Assembly (NCBI GenBank): GCA_024683935.1
Contig: JAIKXV010000038.1
Span: forward strand, 24,194 to 88,193
DNA length: 64,000 bases
Direction: 5' to 3'
Origin: Lachnospiraceae bacterium
Lineage (GTDB): Bacteria; Bacillota_A; Clostridia; Lachnospirales; Lachnospiraceae
Each line of letters starts with the position of its first letter. Within the stretch, counting starts at the first letter, position 1. Under the pieces are notes generated by a model. It saw only the letters and a list, made by a program, of their open reading frames with translations. It did not search any database and had not been told where the DNA came from. A program made the translations under genes and the position numbers. Shown here one piece after another: positions 8,939-18,404 of the stretch.

Positions 8939-11157
8939 TTCTTTCTTTTTTCCGTAAGGATCATGGGTATGTACTCCGGTCTCGTGCCCTTGATGAGATG
9001 CTTGAATCCCGATCCTCCGTTATCCACAGGCATGTCAAATTCATAGGCAAGGGGATCCCAGAACCTTTTATCCAGCGCTGCGATATGGTAGGAAATATAT
9101 AGCACTCCTCCGCCGTCCACGTCCTCCATTATGATCTGGGGATCATCGGTGTCATAGATTATCACATTTTCGGTTATCCCGGTGCCGTTAATCAGTATCT
9201 CATCCCGGGGTATACCGTCTATTGTGATCCTGTCTATCTTCACCAGGCACTTAAAGTCGCCGGGATCTATCCTTATGGATACACAGTCCTCCGGTATCAG
9301 GGTTTCAAACCTTATACCGTCCTCATCATTTCTCTCCGCGTTTATCAGAAGGGAGTCACCGGGATGGAATCCGAGTCCCCGGTCATAAAAGACTCTGGGC
9401 TTTTCAGGCCGCTTCAAAAGCCTTGATTTATTAAGGGTTCCCTCCAGATGGATATTCTCACAGCCAAATATGGAATACATCCCCTCAAGGGAGATATGAC
9501 GTCCTGCTATATATCTCTGCAGAGCCTGTTCCATTTCGTAAAAGATCCCCATCAGATCGGAATCAATACCGATCTTTTCGTATATGCCGTCAAACACCTC
9601 CGGCTCCGCCATATCAAGGGAAGAGAGGAAATAGCTCACAGCCCTGAAGATACAGAAATCCACGGGAACAGGAAAATCAAATACCCACTCATAATCAATG
9701 ATATTCCAGCCTTCATTGAAAATAAGATTTGAGAATATGAGATCCACGTCCGTAAGCATCATGCTCTTCAATGTGCCCGGAACCTCGGTAACTTCAAATA
9801 CCTCGGCAAATTCGCGGGTCGCCCAGAATTCCCTGACCGCCGCCCGTCTTAATGCCGCCGCAAAATTCACGATGGCCTTCACGCAGTCTTCGCCTCGTCC
9901 GAGGGTCAGCAGTCTTTTCAATTCCTCATCCATGCTCCGTCCGGTAATGTAGTCGAATTCCAGATACATCAGGTTTCCGGGAGCATCATATACCTTCCGC
10001 ACGGGACAGGGCTTAAATATCGTCCCGGCAAATTCATCCTTTATCCCCCCATAGGCGTCAGCCATAGAGAGAAGGTGGGGTACGGCCTCTCTTGTGAACG
10101 GGGTTTTTATCACGATCTTCTTATGGTTTCCATCCACCATGATATCCGTACGTATCTGAAACAGCGGATCCCTCTCGGTGGAATGCTTGGAATATACCGG
10201 ATGACGCTCGGTAAGACTCTCTATACGGTCATTTTTCTGCAGCACGCAAAGAAATGAATTGGAAAAGAAGGGGAAATAGCCGTCGCTCAAAGCTTCATCC
10301 ATCGCAGCCCCTTCGCTGAATGCGGTCATTCTCTCTCCGTCGAAATTCCGCGCATTCTCATTAAATTCTCCCTTAAAGGGAAGTCTGTCATCGGAATAAA
10401 CGGTTATCGGCAGTTTATAGTCGGGATAGGGATAAAAGAATTTATAATCATAGCCTGCCCCGTGGAAAAGCCGCATGAGCCCTGCCCTGGAGAAGGTCCT
10501 CACCTTATCGCCGTGGGTATACCCCTCTATTCCGTCGTAGTAGCGGCCTGTATGATCCTCCCTGCATCCGGCAAAATACTTCATGCCGTATTTATTTTCG
10601 ATGGCAAGGATTATCTGTCCACCCGTGGCGAGATGGGGAGACAGCAGCTCCAGAAAGCTCTGCCACGGATTGGCGGCATTAAGGTACAGCTCTGCATATT
10701 CCAGCACGCCGATCAGAAGAATATAGTCGTACTTGTCGTTCAGCTTCTTTTCTATATCCTGGAAGTTGCCCACCCTGATGTCTATATTGTCGTATTCACT
10801 GTTGCGGTATGCATTTATAAGGCTTCTCTTATAGCTAAGCTCTATGCAGGTGACATGGCCCGCCTTTGACGCCACCGTTCCCGTAACGGCCCCGCAGCCC
10901 GCACCGATCTCCAGCACCCTCTGGTCCTTTCTGATCGGGAAAAAATCCACTATATTTCCTCTTAAATGGGACAGATGATACAGAGTGCTCCAGCGCTCTT
11001 CAAGGGCGATGACACGGTTATATTCATCTTTTCCATGCTCTTTAACCAGCTCTAAGAGCCTGTCCTCAGCCGCCCCCTCGGAGTACAGATCTTCTCCGGG
11101 ATAATCGCTTAAGTCCAGGATCACCCCGCCGATTTTTTCAATAGTTCCGCTTGTCAT
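8935..11157 (-). CDS. methyltransferase/kinase-like two-domain protein (WbdD-like)
   Basis: A 740-residue cytoplasmic protein. Residues 55-240 form a class I SAM methyltransferase: motif I RVLEIGAGCGAVTG (80-93), the acidic end of strand 2 CIEL (104-107), and DYILLIGVLEYAEL (144-157). Residues 330-560 have a kinase-like arrangement: KIVIKTPF (347-354), VDLIFSN (471-477, Asp with Asn five later, as in the catalytic loop of aminoglycoside-phosphotransferase folds), and IIDYEW (486-491, metal-binding DxE-like). The remainder is beta-rich. The same order occurs in WbdD, which caps O-antigen chains that Wzt then recognises. Here the gene overlaps a wzt with a C-terminal binding domain by four bases. 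Methyltransferase confidence is high; kinase activity is inferred. Confidence 0.75.
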   Translation of the reverse strand: MTSGTIEKIGGVILDLSDYPGEDLYSEGAAEDRLLELVKEHGKDEYNRVIALEERWSTLYHLSHLRGNIVDFFPIRKDQRVLEIGAGCGAVTGTVASKAGHVTCIELSYKRSLINAYRNSEYDNIDIRVGNFQDIEKKLNDKYDYILLIGVLEYAELYLNAANPWQSFLELLSPHLATGGQIILAIENKYGMKYFAGCREDHTGRYYDGIEGYTHGDKVRTFSRAGLMRLFHGAGYDYKFFYPYPDYKLPITVYSDDRLPFKGEFNENARNFDGERMTAFSEGAAMDEALSDGYFPFFSNSFLCVLQKNDRIESLTERHPVYSKHSTERDPLFQIRTDIMVDGNHKKIVIKTPFTREAVPHLLSMADAYGGIKDEFAGTIFKPCPVRKVYDAPGNLMYLEFDYITGRSMDEELKRLLTLGRGEDCVKAIVNFAAALRRAAVREFWATREFAEVFEVTEVPGTLKSMMLTDVDLIFSNLIFNEGWNIIDYEWVFDFPVPVDFCIFRAVSYFLSSLDMAEPEVFDGIYEKIGIDSDLMGIFYEMEQALQRYIAGRHISLEGMYSIFGCENIHLEGTLNKSRLLKRPEKPRVFYDRGLGFHPGDSLLINAERNDEDGIRFETLIPEDCVSIRIDPGDFKCLVKIDRITIDGIPRDEILINGTGITENVIIYDTDDPQIIMEDVDGGGVLYISYHIAALDKRFWDPLAYEFDMPVDNGGSGFKHLIKGTRPEYIPMILTEKRKK

Positions 11158-12452
11158 ATATGGCTTTTCTCCACTGTTGTTTCCATGCCCATATCGTAAT
11201 ATCCCGTGGTATCCTTTGACGATATGCAGTTGATGCTGAATACATCATAGAGTCTGTTATATACGGTGAACTCACCTTCCCGGTAGCCCACCAGTCCGAG
11301 GGAAATAAGGTATTCCCCGCCCTGCAGGCTCATTTCCTGGGTAAAGGTGGCTGTCAGAATATCTCCCGCTTCGGGTTCACCGGTGCTTATCTTTTCAAAC
11401 ATCGTATTGGTGCCCGTGATCTCCACACCCATCCGGTTCTTAAAGGATACCGCGATTATCGGTTCGCTTATCTTTTCATGAAAAAGACACTTTACCCTTA
11501 TGGAAAAGCTGTCTCCCTTTATTATAGTATTGGTTATCTCTCCGCTGTTATCTATGCAGCAGAAATCCATGATGTCCGCCAGGCCGTTTCCGTAGCTGTC
11601 AAAGGAAGGATTGATGCTCATCCTGTCCTTCCACAGGGGTTTCTCCCCGCCTGCACCGGGAACCGCTTTCTGATTGCGGTTAAGGCTCTGCTCATTATCC
11701 GAAGGAGAAGCATCCAGCTGGTGAACCAGCACCTTCTTGTACATGTCGATCATTTCCTTCGGTGCGCCTTCCCCGAGCTTTTTTCCCCGGTCAAGCAGCA
11801 CCACCCGGTCGCAGTACTTGCTGATGCTTGAAAGATCATGGCTCACAAAGAGTATGGTCTTTCCCGCCTTCTTGAATTCTTCGAATTTATGGTAGCACTT
11901 ATTCTGGAAGAAAACATCCCCGACAGAAAGGGCTTCATCGACTATCAGTATCTCCGGATCTATGTTGATCGCCACCGCAAAGGCCAGACGTACAAACATA
12001 CCGCTGGAATAGGTCTTTACCTGCTGGTACACGAAGTCCCCTATGTCGGCAAAGTCCAGTATATCCTGCAGCTTTTCATCTATCTCCGCCTTTGAAAAGC
12101 CTATCATGGTACCGTTCAGATATATATTCTCAATACCGGTAAATTCCATATTGAAACCGGCCCCAAGTTCCAGCAGGGCTGAAATACGTCCGTCGATCTC
12201 GACAGATCCCCCAGTGGGGTTCAGTACACCGGTAATGATCTTCAGCATAGTGGATTTGCCGGAACCGTTGGTTCCGATTATTCCCACTGTCTCGCCCTTT
12301 TTCACGCACATTGATACGTCATGAAGGGCATAGTGCTCATGATAGAGCTTTTTCCGGGTCAGCCCTAAAGCGTCCCTCACCCTGTCCTTCTGGTGATCAT
12401 AGAGCTTGTACATTTTATTCAGATGTTCGACTTTTATCGCATTTTCCATCAC
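11154..12452 (-). CDS. wzt: polysaccharide ABC exporter ATPase with C-terminal carbohydrate-binding domain
   Basis: A 432-residue ATPase of the Wzt/TagH class. Walker A is GTNGSGKST (about residues 56-64), the signature is YSSGMFVRLAFA, Walker B is ILIVDEALSVGD, and the switch histidine is in LFVSHD. After residue 245 there is a beta-rich domain of about 180 residues with the layout of the Wzt C-terminal domain, which reads the modified end of the glycan before export. Its presence next to a WbdD-like protein suggests export coupled to chain capping. The gene overlaps both neighbours by four bases. Confidence 0.92.
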   Translation of the reverse strand: MMENAIKVEHLNKMYKLYDHQKDRVRDALGLTRKKLYHEHYALHDVSMCVKKGETVGIIGTNGSGKSTMLKIITGVLNPTGGSVEIDGRISALLELGAGFNMEFTGIENIYLNGTMIGFSKAEIDEKLQDILDFADIGDFVYQQVKTYSSGMFVRLAFAVAINIDPEILIVDEALSVGDVFFQNKCYHKFEEFKKAGKTILFVSHDLSSISKYCDRVVLLDRGKKLGEGAPKEMIDMYKKVLVHQLDASPSDNEQSLNRNQKAVPGAGGEKPLWKDRMSINPSFDSYGNGLADIMDFCCIDNSGEITNTIIKGDSFSIRVKCLFHEKISEPIIAVSFKNRMGVEITGTNTMFEKISTGEPEAGDILTATFTQEMSLQGGEYLISLGLVGYREGEFTVYNRLYDVFSINCISSKDTTGYYDMGMETTVEKSHI

Positions 12453-13426
12453 AATACATCCGCAAAGTGGACTTTTAACCTCTTAAACACTATTGCTCCG
12501 ATAAGGAACATGACCGTGGAAAAGATCCAGAAATAGGCCGTGGAGTAAAAGTGCTCGAAGAACCACATATTATCAAGGAATGACATCCTGTAACCGTCCA
12601 CCACATAGTAGACGGGATTCAGCTTGAACAGTATCTGCAGGGGTCTCGGCAGCGCTTCTATATGCCACATGATCGGCGTGATCCAGACTCCGACCTGCAG
12701 CGCTATCCCTATGATCTGTCCCAGGTCCCTGAAGAACACCACAATGGAACAGGTGATATAGCTGAGTCCCAGCACCAGGAAAAATACACAGAAGGTAAAG
12801 TACGGGAGCTGCAGCCAGTACACGGTCGGATAATAGCCGCAGAGTATCATCAGGATCCCCGCTACAAGAGTCAGGAAAAGATGGATAAAAAGGGCGCTTA
12901 TGACCTTTATGATGGGAAGGATACTGATCTTGAAGACCACCTTTTTAACCAAATACTGATAGGACAGCAGGGCGCTGGTTCCCTGTCCCAGAGCATCGGA
13001 AAAGAAGAACCAGGGCGTGATGCCTGCAATAAGCCACAGAACAAAGGGATAGGTGGTTTCCCCGGTTATATCTGTTCTGGCACCCACGGAAAAAACAAAC
13101 CAGTAAACCAGAACAGTAACCACAGGCTGAACAAAGGCCCAGAAAATACCGAGATAGGATCCGGCGTACTTTGCCCGGAAATCATTACCTGCAAGCTTCC
13201 AGATAAGCTCCCTGTTCTGGTAGAGCTCGATAGGGAGAGTAACTATCCTGTCGTACATCAGGATGAAGCCGATAAAGGCCGCATCCAGCATACAGCAGGA
13301 AATGATCTTTTTTAATATCTCCTGGAGGGGATCCGCCAGGCTGTTGGTATGGAGAATGATATAGGCATTACATATGACGATGACAACCGCCACCGCCAGA
13401 ATGACTTTTTTCTTTTCCTTACTCAT
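12449..13426 (-). CDS. wzm: polysaccharide ABC exporter permease
   Basis: A 325-residue ABC-2 type membrane protein. The family core (AGNDFRAKYAGSYLGIFWAF, then six helices ending in VDGYRMSFLDN and a final helix) covers residues 75-325. The first 65 residues add two hydrophobic segments (VILAVAVVIVICNAYIILH and a stretch near 45-60) not normally present in Wzm/TagG proteins of about 260 residues. It forms the membrane channel for the adjacent ATPase. It has four-base overlaps with rfbC and the ATPase gene, so translation is coupled along this stretch. Confidence 0.9.
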   Translation of the reverse strand: MSKEKKKVILAVAVVIVICNAYIILHTNSLADPLQEILKKIISCCMLDAAFIGFILMYDRIVTLPIELYQNRELIWKLAGNDFRAKYAGSYLGIFWAFVQPVVTVLVYWFVFSVGARTDITGETTYPFVLWLIAGITPWFFFSDALGQGTSALLSYQYLVKKVVFKISILPIIKVISALFIHLFLTLVAGILMILCGYYPTVYWLQLPYFTFCVFFLVLGLSYITCSIVVFFRDLGQIIGIALQVGVWITPIMWHIEALPRPLQILFKLNPVYYVVDGYRMSFLDNMWFFEHFYSTAYFWIFSTVMFLIGAIVFKRLKVHFADVL

Positions 13427-13989
13427 AATCCCAAGCCGGCTTTATACACCGAGAAATCCTGCCAGTTCCTGTCGCGGTCGTTGATATTCATTTCGCTTTC
13501 GCTTATCTCATCGGGCCACCTGATCCCTATTTCCGGATCGTTGTACCTTAAACCGCCATCATCTCCGGGATGATAGAGATCATCACACTTATAAACGAAT
13601 TCCGCCTTGTCCGAAAGCACGAGAAAACCATGGGCAAAGCCCCTGGGAATAAAGAACATCTTTTTATTCTCCTGGGACAGCTCAACCCCGAACCATTTTC
13701 CGAGGGTTGAGGAGCCGGGTCTCAGATCCACGGCCACATCAAATACCCGTCCGCTTATCACGCGCACAAGCTTTGACTGGGGGTACTTCTTCTGGAAATG
13801 CATGCCCCTTAAAACTCCCTTCGTGGATGAGGACTGATTGTCCTGAACAAATACACTGTCTATTCCGGCTTCCCTGAACTGGTCATCCCTGTAGGTTTCC
13901 ATGAAGTAACCGCGTTCATCCCCGAAGACCTCCGGGGTTATTACCTTTAATCCTTCTATTTCACAGGTTTCTACTTTTATCTGTCCCAT
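13423..13989 (-). CDS. rfbC: dTDP-4-dehydrorhamnose 3,5-epimerase
   Basis: A 188-residue RmlC. The catalytic histidine block is GVLRGMHFQ and the cupin core has FFIPRGFAHGFLVL and EFVYKCDDLYHP. It converts dTDP-4-keto-6-deoxyglucose to dTDP-4-keto-L-rhamnose, downstream of RfbA and RfbB in the same operon. The start is supported by an AAAGGAACG site. A dispersed repeat lies in the 74-base gap between this gene and the muramidase gene. Confidence 0.96.
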   Translation of the reverse strand: MGQIKVETCEIEGLKVITPEVFGDERGYFMETYRDDQFREAGIDSVFVQDNQSSSTKGVLRGMHFQKKYPQSKLVRVISGRVFDVAVDLRPGSSTLGKWFGVELSQENKKMFFIPRGFAHGFLVLSDKAEFVYKCDDLYHPGDDGGLRYNDPEIGIRWPDEISESEMNINDRDRNWQDFSVYKAGLGL

Positions 13990-14037
13990 ATCGTTCCTTT
14001 CTTTTTATTAAAACTCTCAATATCCTGAGCTCTCTTT

Positions 14038-14066
14038 TGTCATTCTGAGCGAAACGAAGAATCTTA
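14038..14066 (-). repeat. dispersed short inverted-repeat element, copy 2
   Basis: The plus strand reads TGTCATTCTGAGCGAAACGA and then AGAATCTTA. ATTCT and AGAAT form a short stem around a GC-rich centre. From memory, very similar units (TGTCATTCTGAGCGAAGCGA...) are scattered in many unrelated bacterial genomes. The TAA stop codon of the GH25 gene (14064-14066) lies inside the element. Confidence 0.55.
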
Positions 14067-15335
14067 AAGAGAAATATTCAGATTCAGATCCACATATCCC
14101 TCAATTCCTTCCACATGCCCTTTGGAGGAATACTGCCACATGTCGTATCTGCCCTCATAGGTCGGTCTCCTCACCTTGTACTGGGCAAGCCAGATGGGGT
14201 ATTCCGACAATTCCCCGGCGTTCATTTTTTTATTGAGCCAGGTCTTATTGGCGTAGAGCCCGGCCTTATATCCCGCATTCTCTAAGGTTTCTATAAAGGC
14301 CTTTATATTGGCGGTTCGCTGAACCGGATCTATGAGGTCTCCTCTTCCTCCGGCGGATTCCACATCCAGGAACACCGGGAGCGTAAGCTCTTCAGCGGTT
14401 ATCAGGGACTCCACCATGCTGGCTTCTTCAATGGCCTCTGTTTCGTTTAAGGCCTGGGTAAAGAAATATACCCCGATCTTTAAGCCCGCGTCCTTTGCGC
14501 CCTTAACATTCCTTTCATAATAGGGATCCTCTACCAGAGCACCGGTACTGGAGCCTCTGTATCCCATACGGATGATGGCGTATTCTATCCCCGCATCCTT
14601 TACCTTTGCCCAGTCGATATCCTTATTATACTTGGAAACATCTATTCCAATGGTGCCGCGTGCCAGATCTATCTCTCCCGCATTCAGGAGCGCACCGTCG
14701 TCCTCTTCCTCTATATCAGCGGTATCCTCGGCTTCGGCGTCAACCTGGTCCTCGGTTTTGATAAGGGTTCTGATATAATCCACCTTCTGATAGCTGATAT
14801 CGCTCCTCACCGTAACACTGCTGTCATCCGGTCCTATGAATCCCGGCCTGTGCTTCAGGTGTATCGTGTACTTTCCTCCCGGCAGGTCCGACGCGGTGAT
14901 GATACCGTCCTTGTCGCTGTCCTCGTACTCCGACACCTTATCGCCCTTTGAAATCTCTGCCCGGAAGGGAACGCCCGTAACAAGGCTCCCGTCCCGAAGG
15001 GTGATCATTATCTTTATGTCACGGTTTACGGATGAGATAAGGAGATTGAGATAGGGCCAGTCATCATCTGAGGGCTGTTTTTTCCCCTCGTCTTTTTCAT
15101 CATTGCCGTCTTCCGCCCCGGTACTCTCTATCCCCGCAGTTTTAAGATCGGAGTAGCCCTCTCCGGTCTCACCTCCCTCTGCTTTCCGCTCTTCTTCCGA
15201 AACAGCAGCCGTTTCCGGCGCACCGGTATCTCCCGGCTTTCCTGTTTGAAAAGCGTTAAGCATTAACACAAAGAAAGCGGCCACAACCAGAAAAGCGGCT
15301 GCGACCGCGATTATCCAGAATCTCTTAAACCCCAT
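14064..15335 (-). CDS. membrane-anchored GH25 muramidase
   Basis: A 423-residue protein with one N-terminal membrane segment (about residues 5-28), then an acidic low-complexity linker (30-92). A small beta domain follows (about 97-190: [34 protein letters not shown]), resembling carboxypeptidase-regulatory or prealbumin-like folds. A GH25 domain fills 222-423. GH25 residues visible are [15 protein letters not shown] (first Asp) and LPVFLDVES (the DxE pair). It should cleave the muramic acid-GlcNAc bond in peptidoglycan from an anchored position outside the membrane. Its place between rfbA and rfbC (11-base overlap with rfbA) suggests local wall opening during polysaccharide attachment or export, which is inference. 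Confidence 0.9.
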   Translation of the reverse strand: MGFKRFWIIAVAAAFLVVAAFFVLMLNAFQTGKPGDTGAPETAAVSEEERKAEGGETGEGYSDLKTAGIESTGAEDGNDEKDEGKKQPSDDDWPYLNLLISSVNRDIKIMITLRDGSLVTGVPFRAEISKGDKVSEYEDSDKDGIITASDLPGGKYTIHLKHRPGFIGPDDSSVTVRSDISYQKVDYIRTLIKTEDQVDAEAEDTADIEEEDDGALLNAGEIDLARGTIGIDVSKYNKDIDWAKVKDAGIEYAIIRMGYRGSSTGALVEDPYYERNVKGAKDAGLKIGVYFFTQALNETEAIEEASMVESLITAEELTLPVFLDVESAGGRGDLIDPVQRTANIKAFIETLENAGYKAGLYANKTWLNKKMNAGELSEYPIWLAQYKVRRPTYEGRYDMWQYSSKGHVEGIEGYVDLNLNISL

Positions 15336-16194
15336 TGGCCACGTCTACAAGATACTGTCCGTAAGCGGTTTTTCTTAAAGGCTCCGAAAGCTTCAGGAGC
15401 TGCTCCTTATTTATAAAGCCTCTCTTAAATGCTATTTCTTCTATACAGGAGATATAGAGACCCTGCCTTTTCTGGAAAGCACCCACGAAATCCGCTGCAT
15501 CCAGGAGGGAATCATGACTTCCCGTATCCAGCCATGCAAATCCGCGTCCCAGTAATTCCACATAGAGATCGCCGCGGCTTAAATACTCATTGTTCACGGC
15601 GGTGATCTCCAGCTCTCCTCTGGCTGAGGGCTTTACATTCTTAGCTATCTCCACCACATCATTATCATAGAAATAGAGTCCCGGCACCGCATATTGTGAC
15701 TTCGGATGCTCCGGCTTTTCCTCTATGGATATGGCTCTGCCTTCCTTATCGAACTCAACCACTCCGTATTCCTTCGGGTTCTTTACATAGTATCCGAAGA
15801 TGGTGGCTCCCTTTTCTCTTTCCGCGGCTGTTTTCAGTACCTTGGAAAAACTATGTCCGTAAAAGATATTGTCCCCGAGGACCATGGCCACTCTGTCATT
15901 TCCGATAAAGTCCGCGCCTATGATAAAGGCTTCCGCCAGACCGTTCGGATGTTCCTGTACCTTGTACGAGAAATTGAGTCCCAGCTCGGATCCGTCTCTG
16001 AAGAGCTCCTCGAAGGCCGGCAGATCCCTGGGGGTCGAGATTATCAATATGTCCCTTATCCCTGCGAGCATCAGGGCAGATAAGGGGTAATATATCATCG
16101 GTTTGTCGTAAACCGGCATCATCTGCTTTGAAACGGCCTTGGTAAGCGGATAAAGTCTGGTCCCGCTGCCTCCGGCAAGTATTATTCCTTTCAT
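15325..16194 (-). CDS. rfbA: glucose-1-phosphate thymidylyltransferase
   Basis: A 289-residue RmlA. The nucleotide-binding signature [17 protein letters not shown] opens the protein; [29 protein letters not shown] and [10 protein letters not shown] are the other conserved blocks. It joins dTTP and glucose-1-phosphate to give dTDP-glucose, the first step to dTDP-L-rhamnose. It follows rfbB by 40 bases and has an AAGGAGAT ribosome site. Feedback by dTDP-rhamnose is usual in this family. Confidence 0.97.
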   Translation of the reverse strand: MKGIILAGGSGTRLYPLTKAVSKQMMPVYDKPMIYYPLSALMLAGIRDILIISTPRDLPAFEELFRDGSELGLNFSYKVQEHPNGLAEAFIIGADFIGNDRVAMVLGDNIFYGHSFSKVLKTAAEREKGATIFGYYVKNPKEYGVVEFDKEGRAISIEEKPEHPKSQYAVPGLYFYDNDVVEIAKNVKPSARGELEITAVNNEYLSRGDLYVELLGRGFAWLDTGSHDSLLDAADFVGAFQKRQGLYISCIEEIAFKRGFINKEQLLKLSEPLRKTAYGQYLVDVANGV

Positions 16195-16234
16195 TCCATC
16201 TCCTTATGTTGAAGATATGATGATCATGATCTTT

Positions 16235-17317
16235 CTAGCGGTTCTTGTACATCTTCTCGTAATACGACTGGTAATCCCCGCTTGTCACATGAGCCATCCA
16301 TTCCTCATGGGAAAGATACCATTCCACTGTTTTTCTGATACCGTCCTTAAAGGCCGTCTCCGGCTCCCAGGACAGCTCTTTCCTGATCTTGTCGGGAGCT
16401 ATGGCGTAGCGCCTGTCATGTCCCTTTCTGTCCGTCACAAAGGTTATGAGATCATCCCGGACATTCTGCTTTCTCGGATCATCATCCGGAAGGATATCCC
16501 TTAAAGTATCCAGGATGATATGTATGATCTCTATATTCTGCTTCTCATTATGTCCGCCGATATTATACTTTTCTCCGATGCGGCCGCCACTCAGTACCAG
16601 GTCTATGCCCTTGCAGTGATCATCCACATAGAGCCAGTCCCGGACATTCTTTCCGTCTCCGTACACCGGCAGATTCTTGCCGTGAAGTGCGTTATTTATG
16701 ATAAGAGGGATCAGCTTCTCAGGGAACTGGAAGGGTCCGTAGTTATTGGAGCAGTTGGTGATGACCGCCGGGAAATGATAGGTATCCACATAGGCCTTTA
16801 CCAGAAAATCCGACGAAGCCTTGCTGGCGGAATAGGGGCTGTGGGGGGCATAGGGCGTATCCTCGTAGAAATAATCCTCGGGATCACTTAAGGAACCGTA
16901 GACTTCATCTGTGGAAACATGGAGAAAACGCTTGCCCTCCTTAAAGGAACCGTCCTCATTTTCCCAGGCTGACTTGGCAGCATTCAGCATTATAAGGGTT
17001 CCAAGAACATTGGTCTCCACGAAGACCTCGGGATTCTCGATACTCCTGTCCACATGGCTCTCTGCGGCGAAATTCACCACATAGTCTATGTCATTTTCCC
17101 TGAAAAGCCTCGAAACGGCCTCCTTGTCCCTGATATCCGTCTTTTCAAAAACGTAATCATAGTCCTTGTCCAGGCCCTCCAGGTTTTCCAGATTTCCTGC
17201 ATAGGTAAGGGCATCCGCATTTATTATCCGGATCTCCTTACCGTATTTCCTGAACATATAATGAATAAAATTTGATCCGATGAAACCTGCGCCACCGGTT
17301 ACAAGGTATGTCTTCAC
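16235..17317 (-). CDS. rfbB: dTDP-glucose 4,6-dehydratase
   Basis: A 360-residue extended short-chain dehydrogenase. The NAD-binding motif is VTGGAGFIGSNFIHYM; catalytic elements are STDEVYGSL and PYSASKASSD (YxxxK), and the family block NNYGPFQFPEKLIPL is present. It makes dTDP-4-keto-6-deoxyglucose from the RfbA product. It is first in the rfbB-rfbA-muramidase-rfbC-exporter operon and lies directly behind a strong promoter at 17349-17377. Confidence 0.97.
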   Translation of the reverse strand: MKTYLVTGGAGFIGSNFIHYMFRKYGKEIRIINADALTYAGNLENLEGLDKDYDYVFEKTDIRDKEAVSRLFRENDIDYVVNFAAESHVDRSIENPEVFVETNVLGTLIMLNAAKSAWENEDGSFKEGKRFLHVSTDEVYGSLSDPEDYFYEDTPYAPHSPYSASKASSDFLVKAYVDTYHFPAVITNCSNNYGPFQFPEKLIPLIINNALHGKNLPVYGDGKNVRDWLYVDDHCKGIDLVLSGGRIGEKYNIGGHNEKQNIEIIHIILDTLRDILPDDDPRKQNVRDDLITFVTDRKGHDRRYAIAPDKIRKELSWEPETAFKDGIRKTVEWYLSHEEWMAHVTSGDYQSYYEKMYKNR

Positions 17318-17348
17318 AGCATTTCTCCTTTATATTGATAACCCTAAA

Positions 17349-17377
17349 ACTATACCATATATAAGGCTTTCTTTCAA
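17349..17377 (-). promoter_or_regulatory. promoter of the rhamnose/exporter operon
   Basis: On the minus strand, TTGAAA, then 17 bases, then TATAGT preceded by TGG (extended -10). It lies between the stop of the GT2 gene at 17393 and the start of rfbB at 17317, giving a leader of about 25 bases. All genes down to about 5.1 kb follow without an obvious terminator. Confidence 0.7.
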
Positions 17378-17392
17378 TTATCGGGGCTTTTC

Positions 17393-18400
17393 TTACCGGG
17401 ATCCTCTTGCATAATCGGCAAACCTGGCAGCATTTTCCCTGTCGCCCATGATCACATAGGAAATATGCAGTCCTATGTATGGATAGGTGTCATGGTATTT
17501 GAGGTTAAGCAGCGGCTCCGTTTCAAAGGCTGCGTTATAATACCACATACAGGCTTCCTTGTAGTTCCGTCTGTTCCTGTAGTATTCACCAAGCTCAAAT
17601 ACGGCTTCGGAGGGCGTGTGGTCGGATGCCAGGGTTCGGGAAGCCGCAAGGAGCATAAGGGAGGTGTCGTCAAGGAGTCTTGCGCACTTTATCACCACGC
17701 AGGCGTCCATCAGAACCACATCCTCTTCACTGTCCTTATCCATTCTCTTTCTGAAGAAATCCTTTGCATCCAGGAAATCATCATCCGTTCCCGATATAAA
17801 GAGCTCCCTCGCATACATTCTGACGAGGTGGTTTGAAATATCGCCGTCCTTCTTTATTATCTTTTGGAAAATGGAGAAATCCCTGCCGCTGTGCGCGGAT
17901 ACGGGGCAGTGCTGTATTTCCACATTACTGTCAAAGATCACGGGCTTCAGTCTCACAGCTTCATGAAGCGGATCCTCCCACAGGGGAGTACGGAGTCTCT
18001 TATAGAGCTTCGGTCTCAGCTCCTTATCGAAGTTATAGGTGGTATTGGCAGCCAACTGGTTGCAGTAGTACATCTGCACTATCTCAACCTCCGGCAGCAG
18101 CGCCGCTTTCAGTTCCCTGAACCTCTTCACATTCTTCTCGTCTATCACCTCATCGGCGTCAGCGCTGTATATATAGTCACAGGTCGCAAAGGAAAAGGCG
18201 TAGTTTCTGGCGGCGGAAAAGTCATCCTTCCATTCAAAGTCATAGATCCTGTCGGTGTACTCTGCAGCGATCTTTTTCGTATCATCATCGGATCCCGTGT
18301 CCACGATTATGATCTCTTCGAAAAGATCCTTTATCGGATCCAGACAGCGCCTTAAGATATCAGCTTCGTTCTTTACTATCATACATAAACTGAAGGTCAT
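17393..18400 (-). CDS. GT2 glycosyltransferase (WaaE/SunS-like)
   Basis: A 335-residue protein with an N-terminal GT-A domain: SLCMIVKNEADILRRCLD, IIVDTGSDDDTKKIAAEYTD and DYIYSADADEVIDEKN (DxD). This is the pattern of the WaaE/KdtX and SunS-like group. Residues 220-335 are alpha-helical with TPR-like spacing (ACVVIKCARLLDD, YNAAFETEPLLNLKYHDTYP), which could bind a protein or an acceptor. It is third in the MBOAT unit (four-base gap after the SGNH-like gene) with an AAGGAGGA ribosome site, so it may add the sugar that the acyltransferase modifies. Confidence 0.83.
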   Translation of the reverse strand: MTFSLCMIVKNEADILRRCLDPIKDLFEEIIIVDTGSDDDTKKIAAEYTDRIYDFEWKDDFSAARNYAFSFATCDYIYSADADEVIDEKNVKRFRELKAALLPEVEIVQMYYCNQLAANTTYNFDKELRPKLYKRLRTPLWEDPLHEAVRLKPVIFDSNVEIQHCPVSAHSGRDFSIFQKIIKKDGDISNHLVRMYARELFISGTDDDFLDAKDFFRKRMDKDSEEDVVLMDACVVIKCARLLDDTSLMLLAASRTLASDHTPSEAVFELGEYYRNRRNYKEACMWYYNAAFETEPLLNLKYHDTYPYIGLHISYVIMGDRENAARFADYARGSR

Positions 18401-18404
18401 ATGC

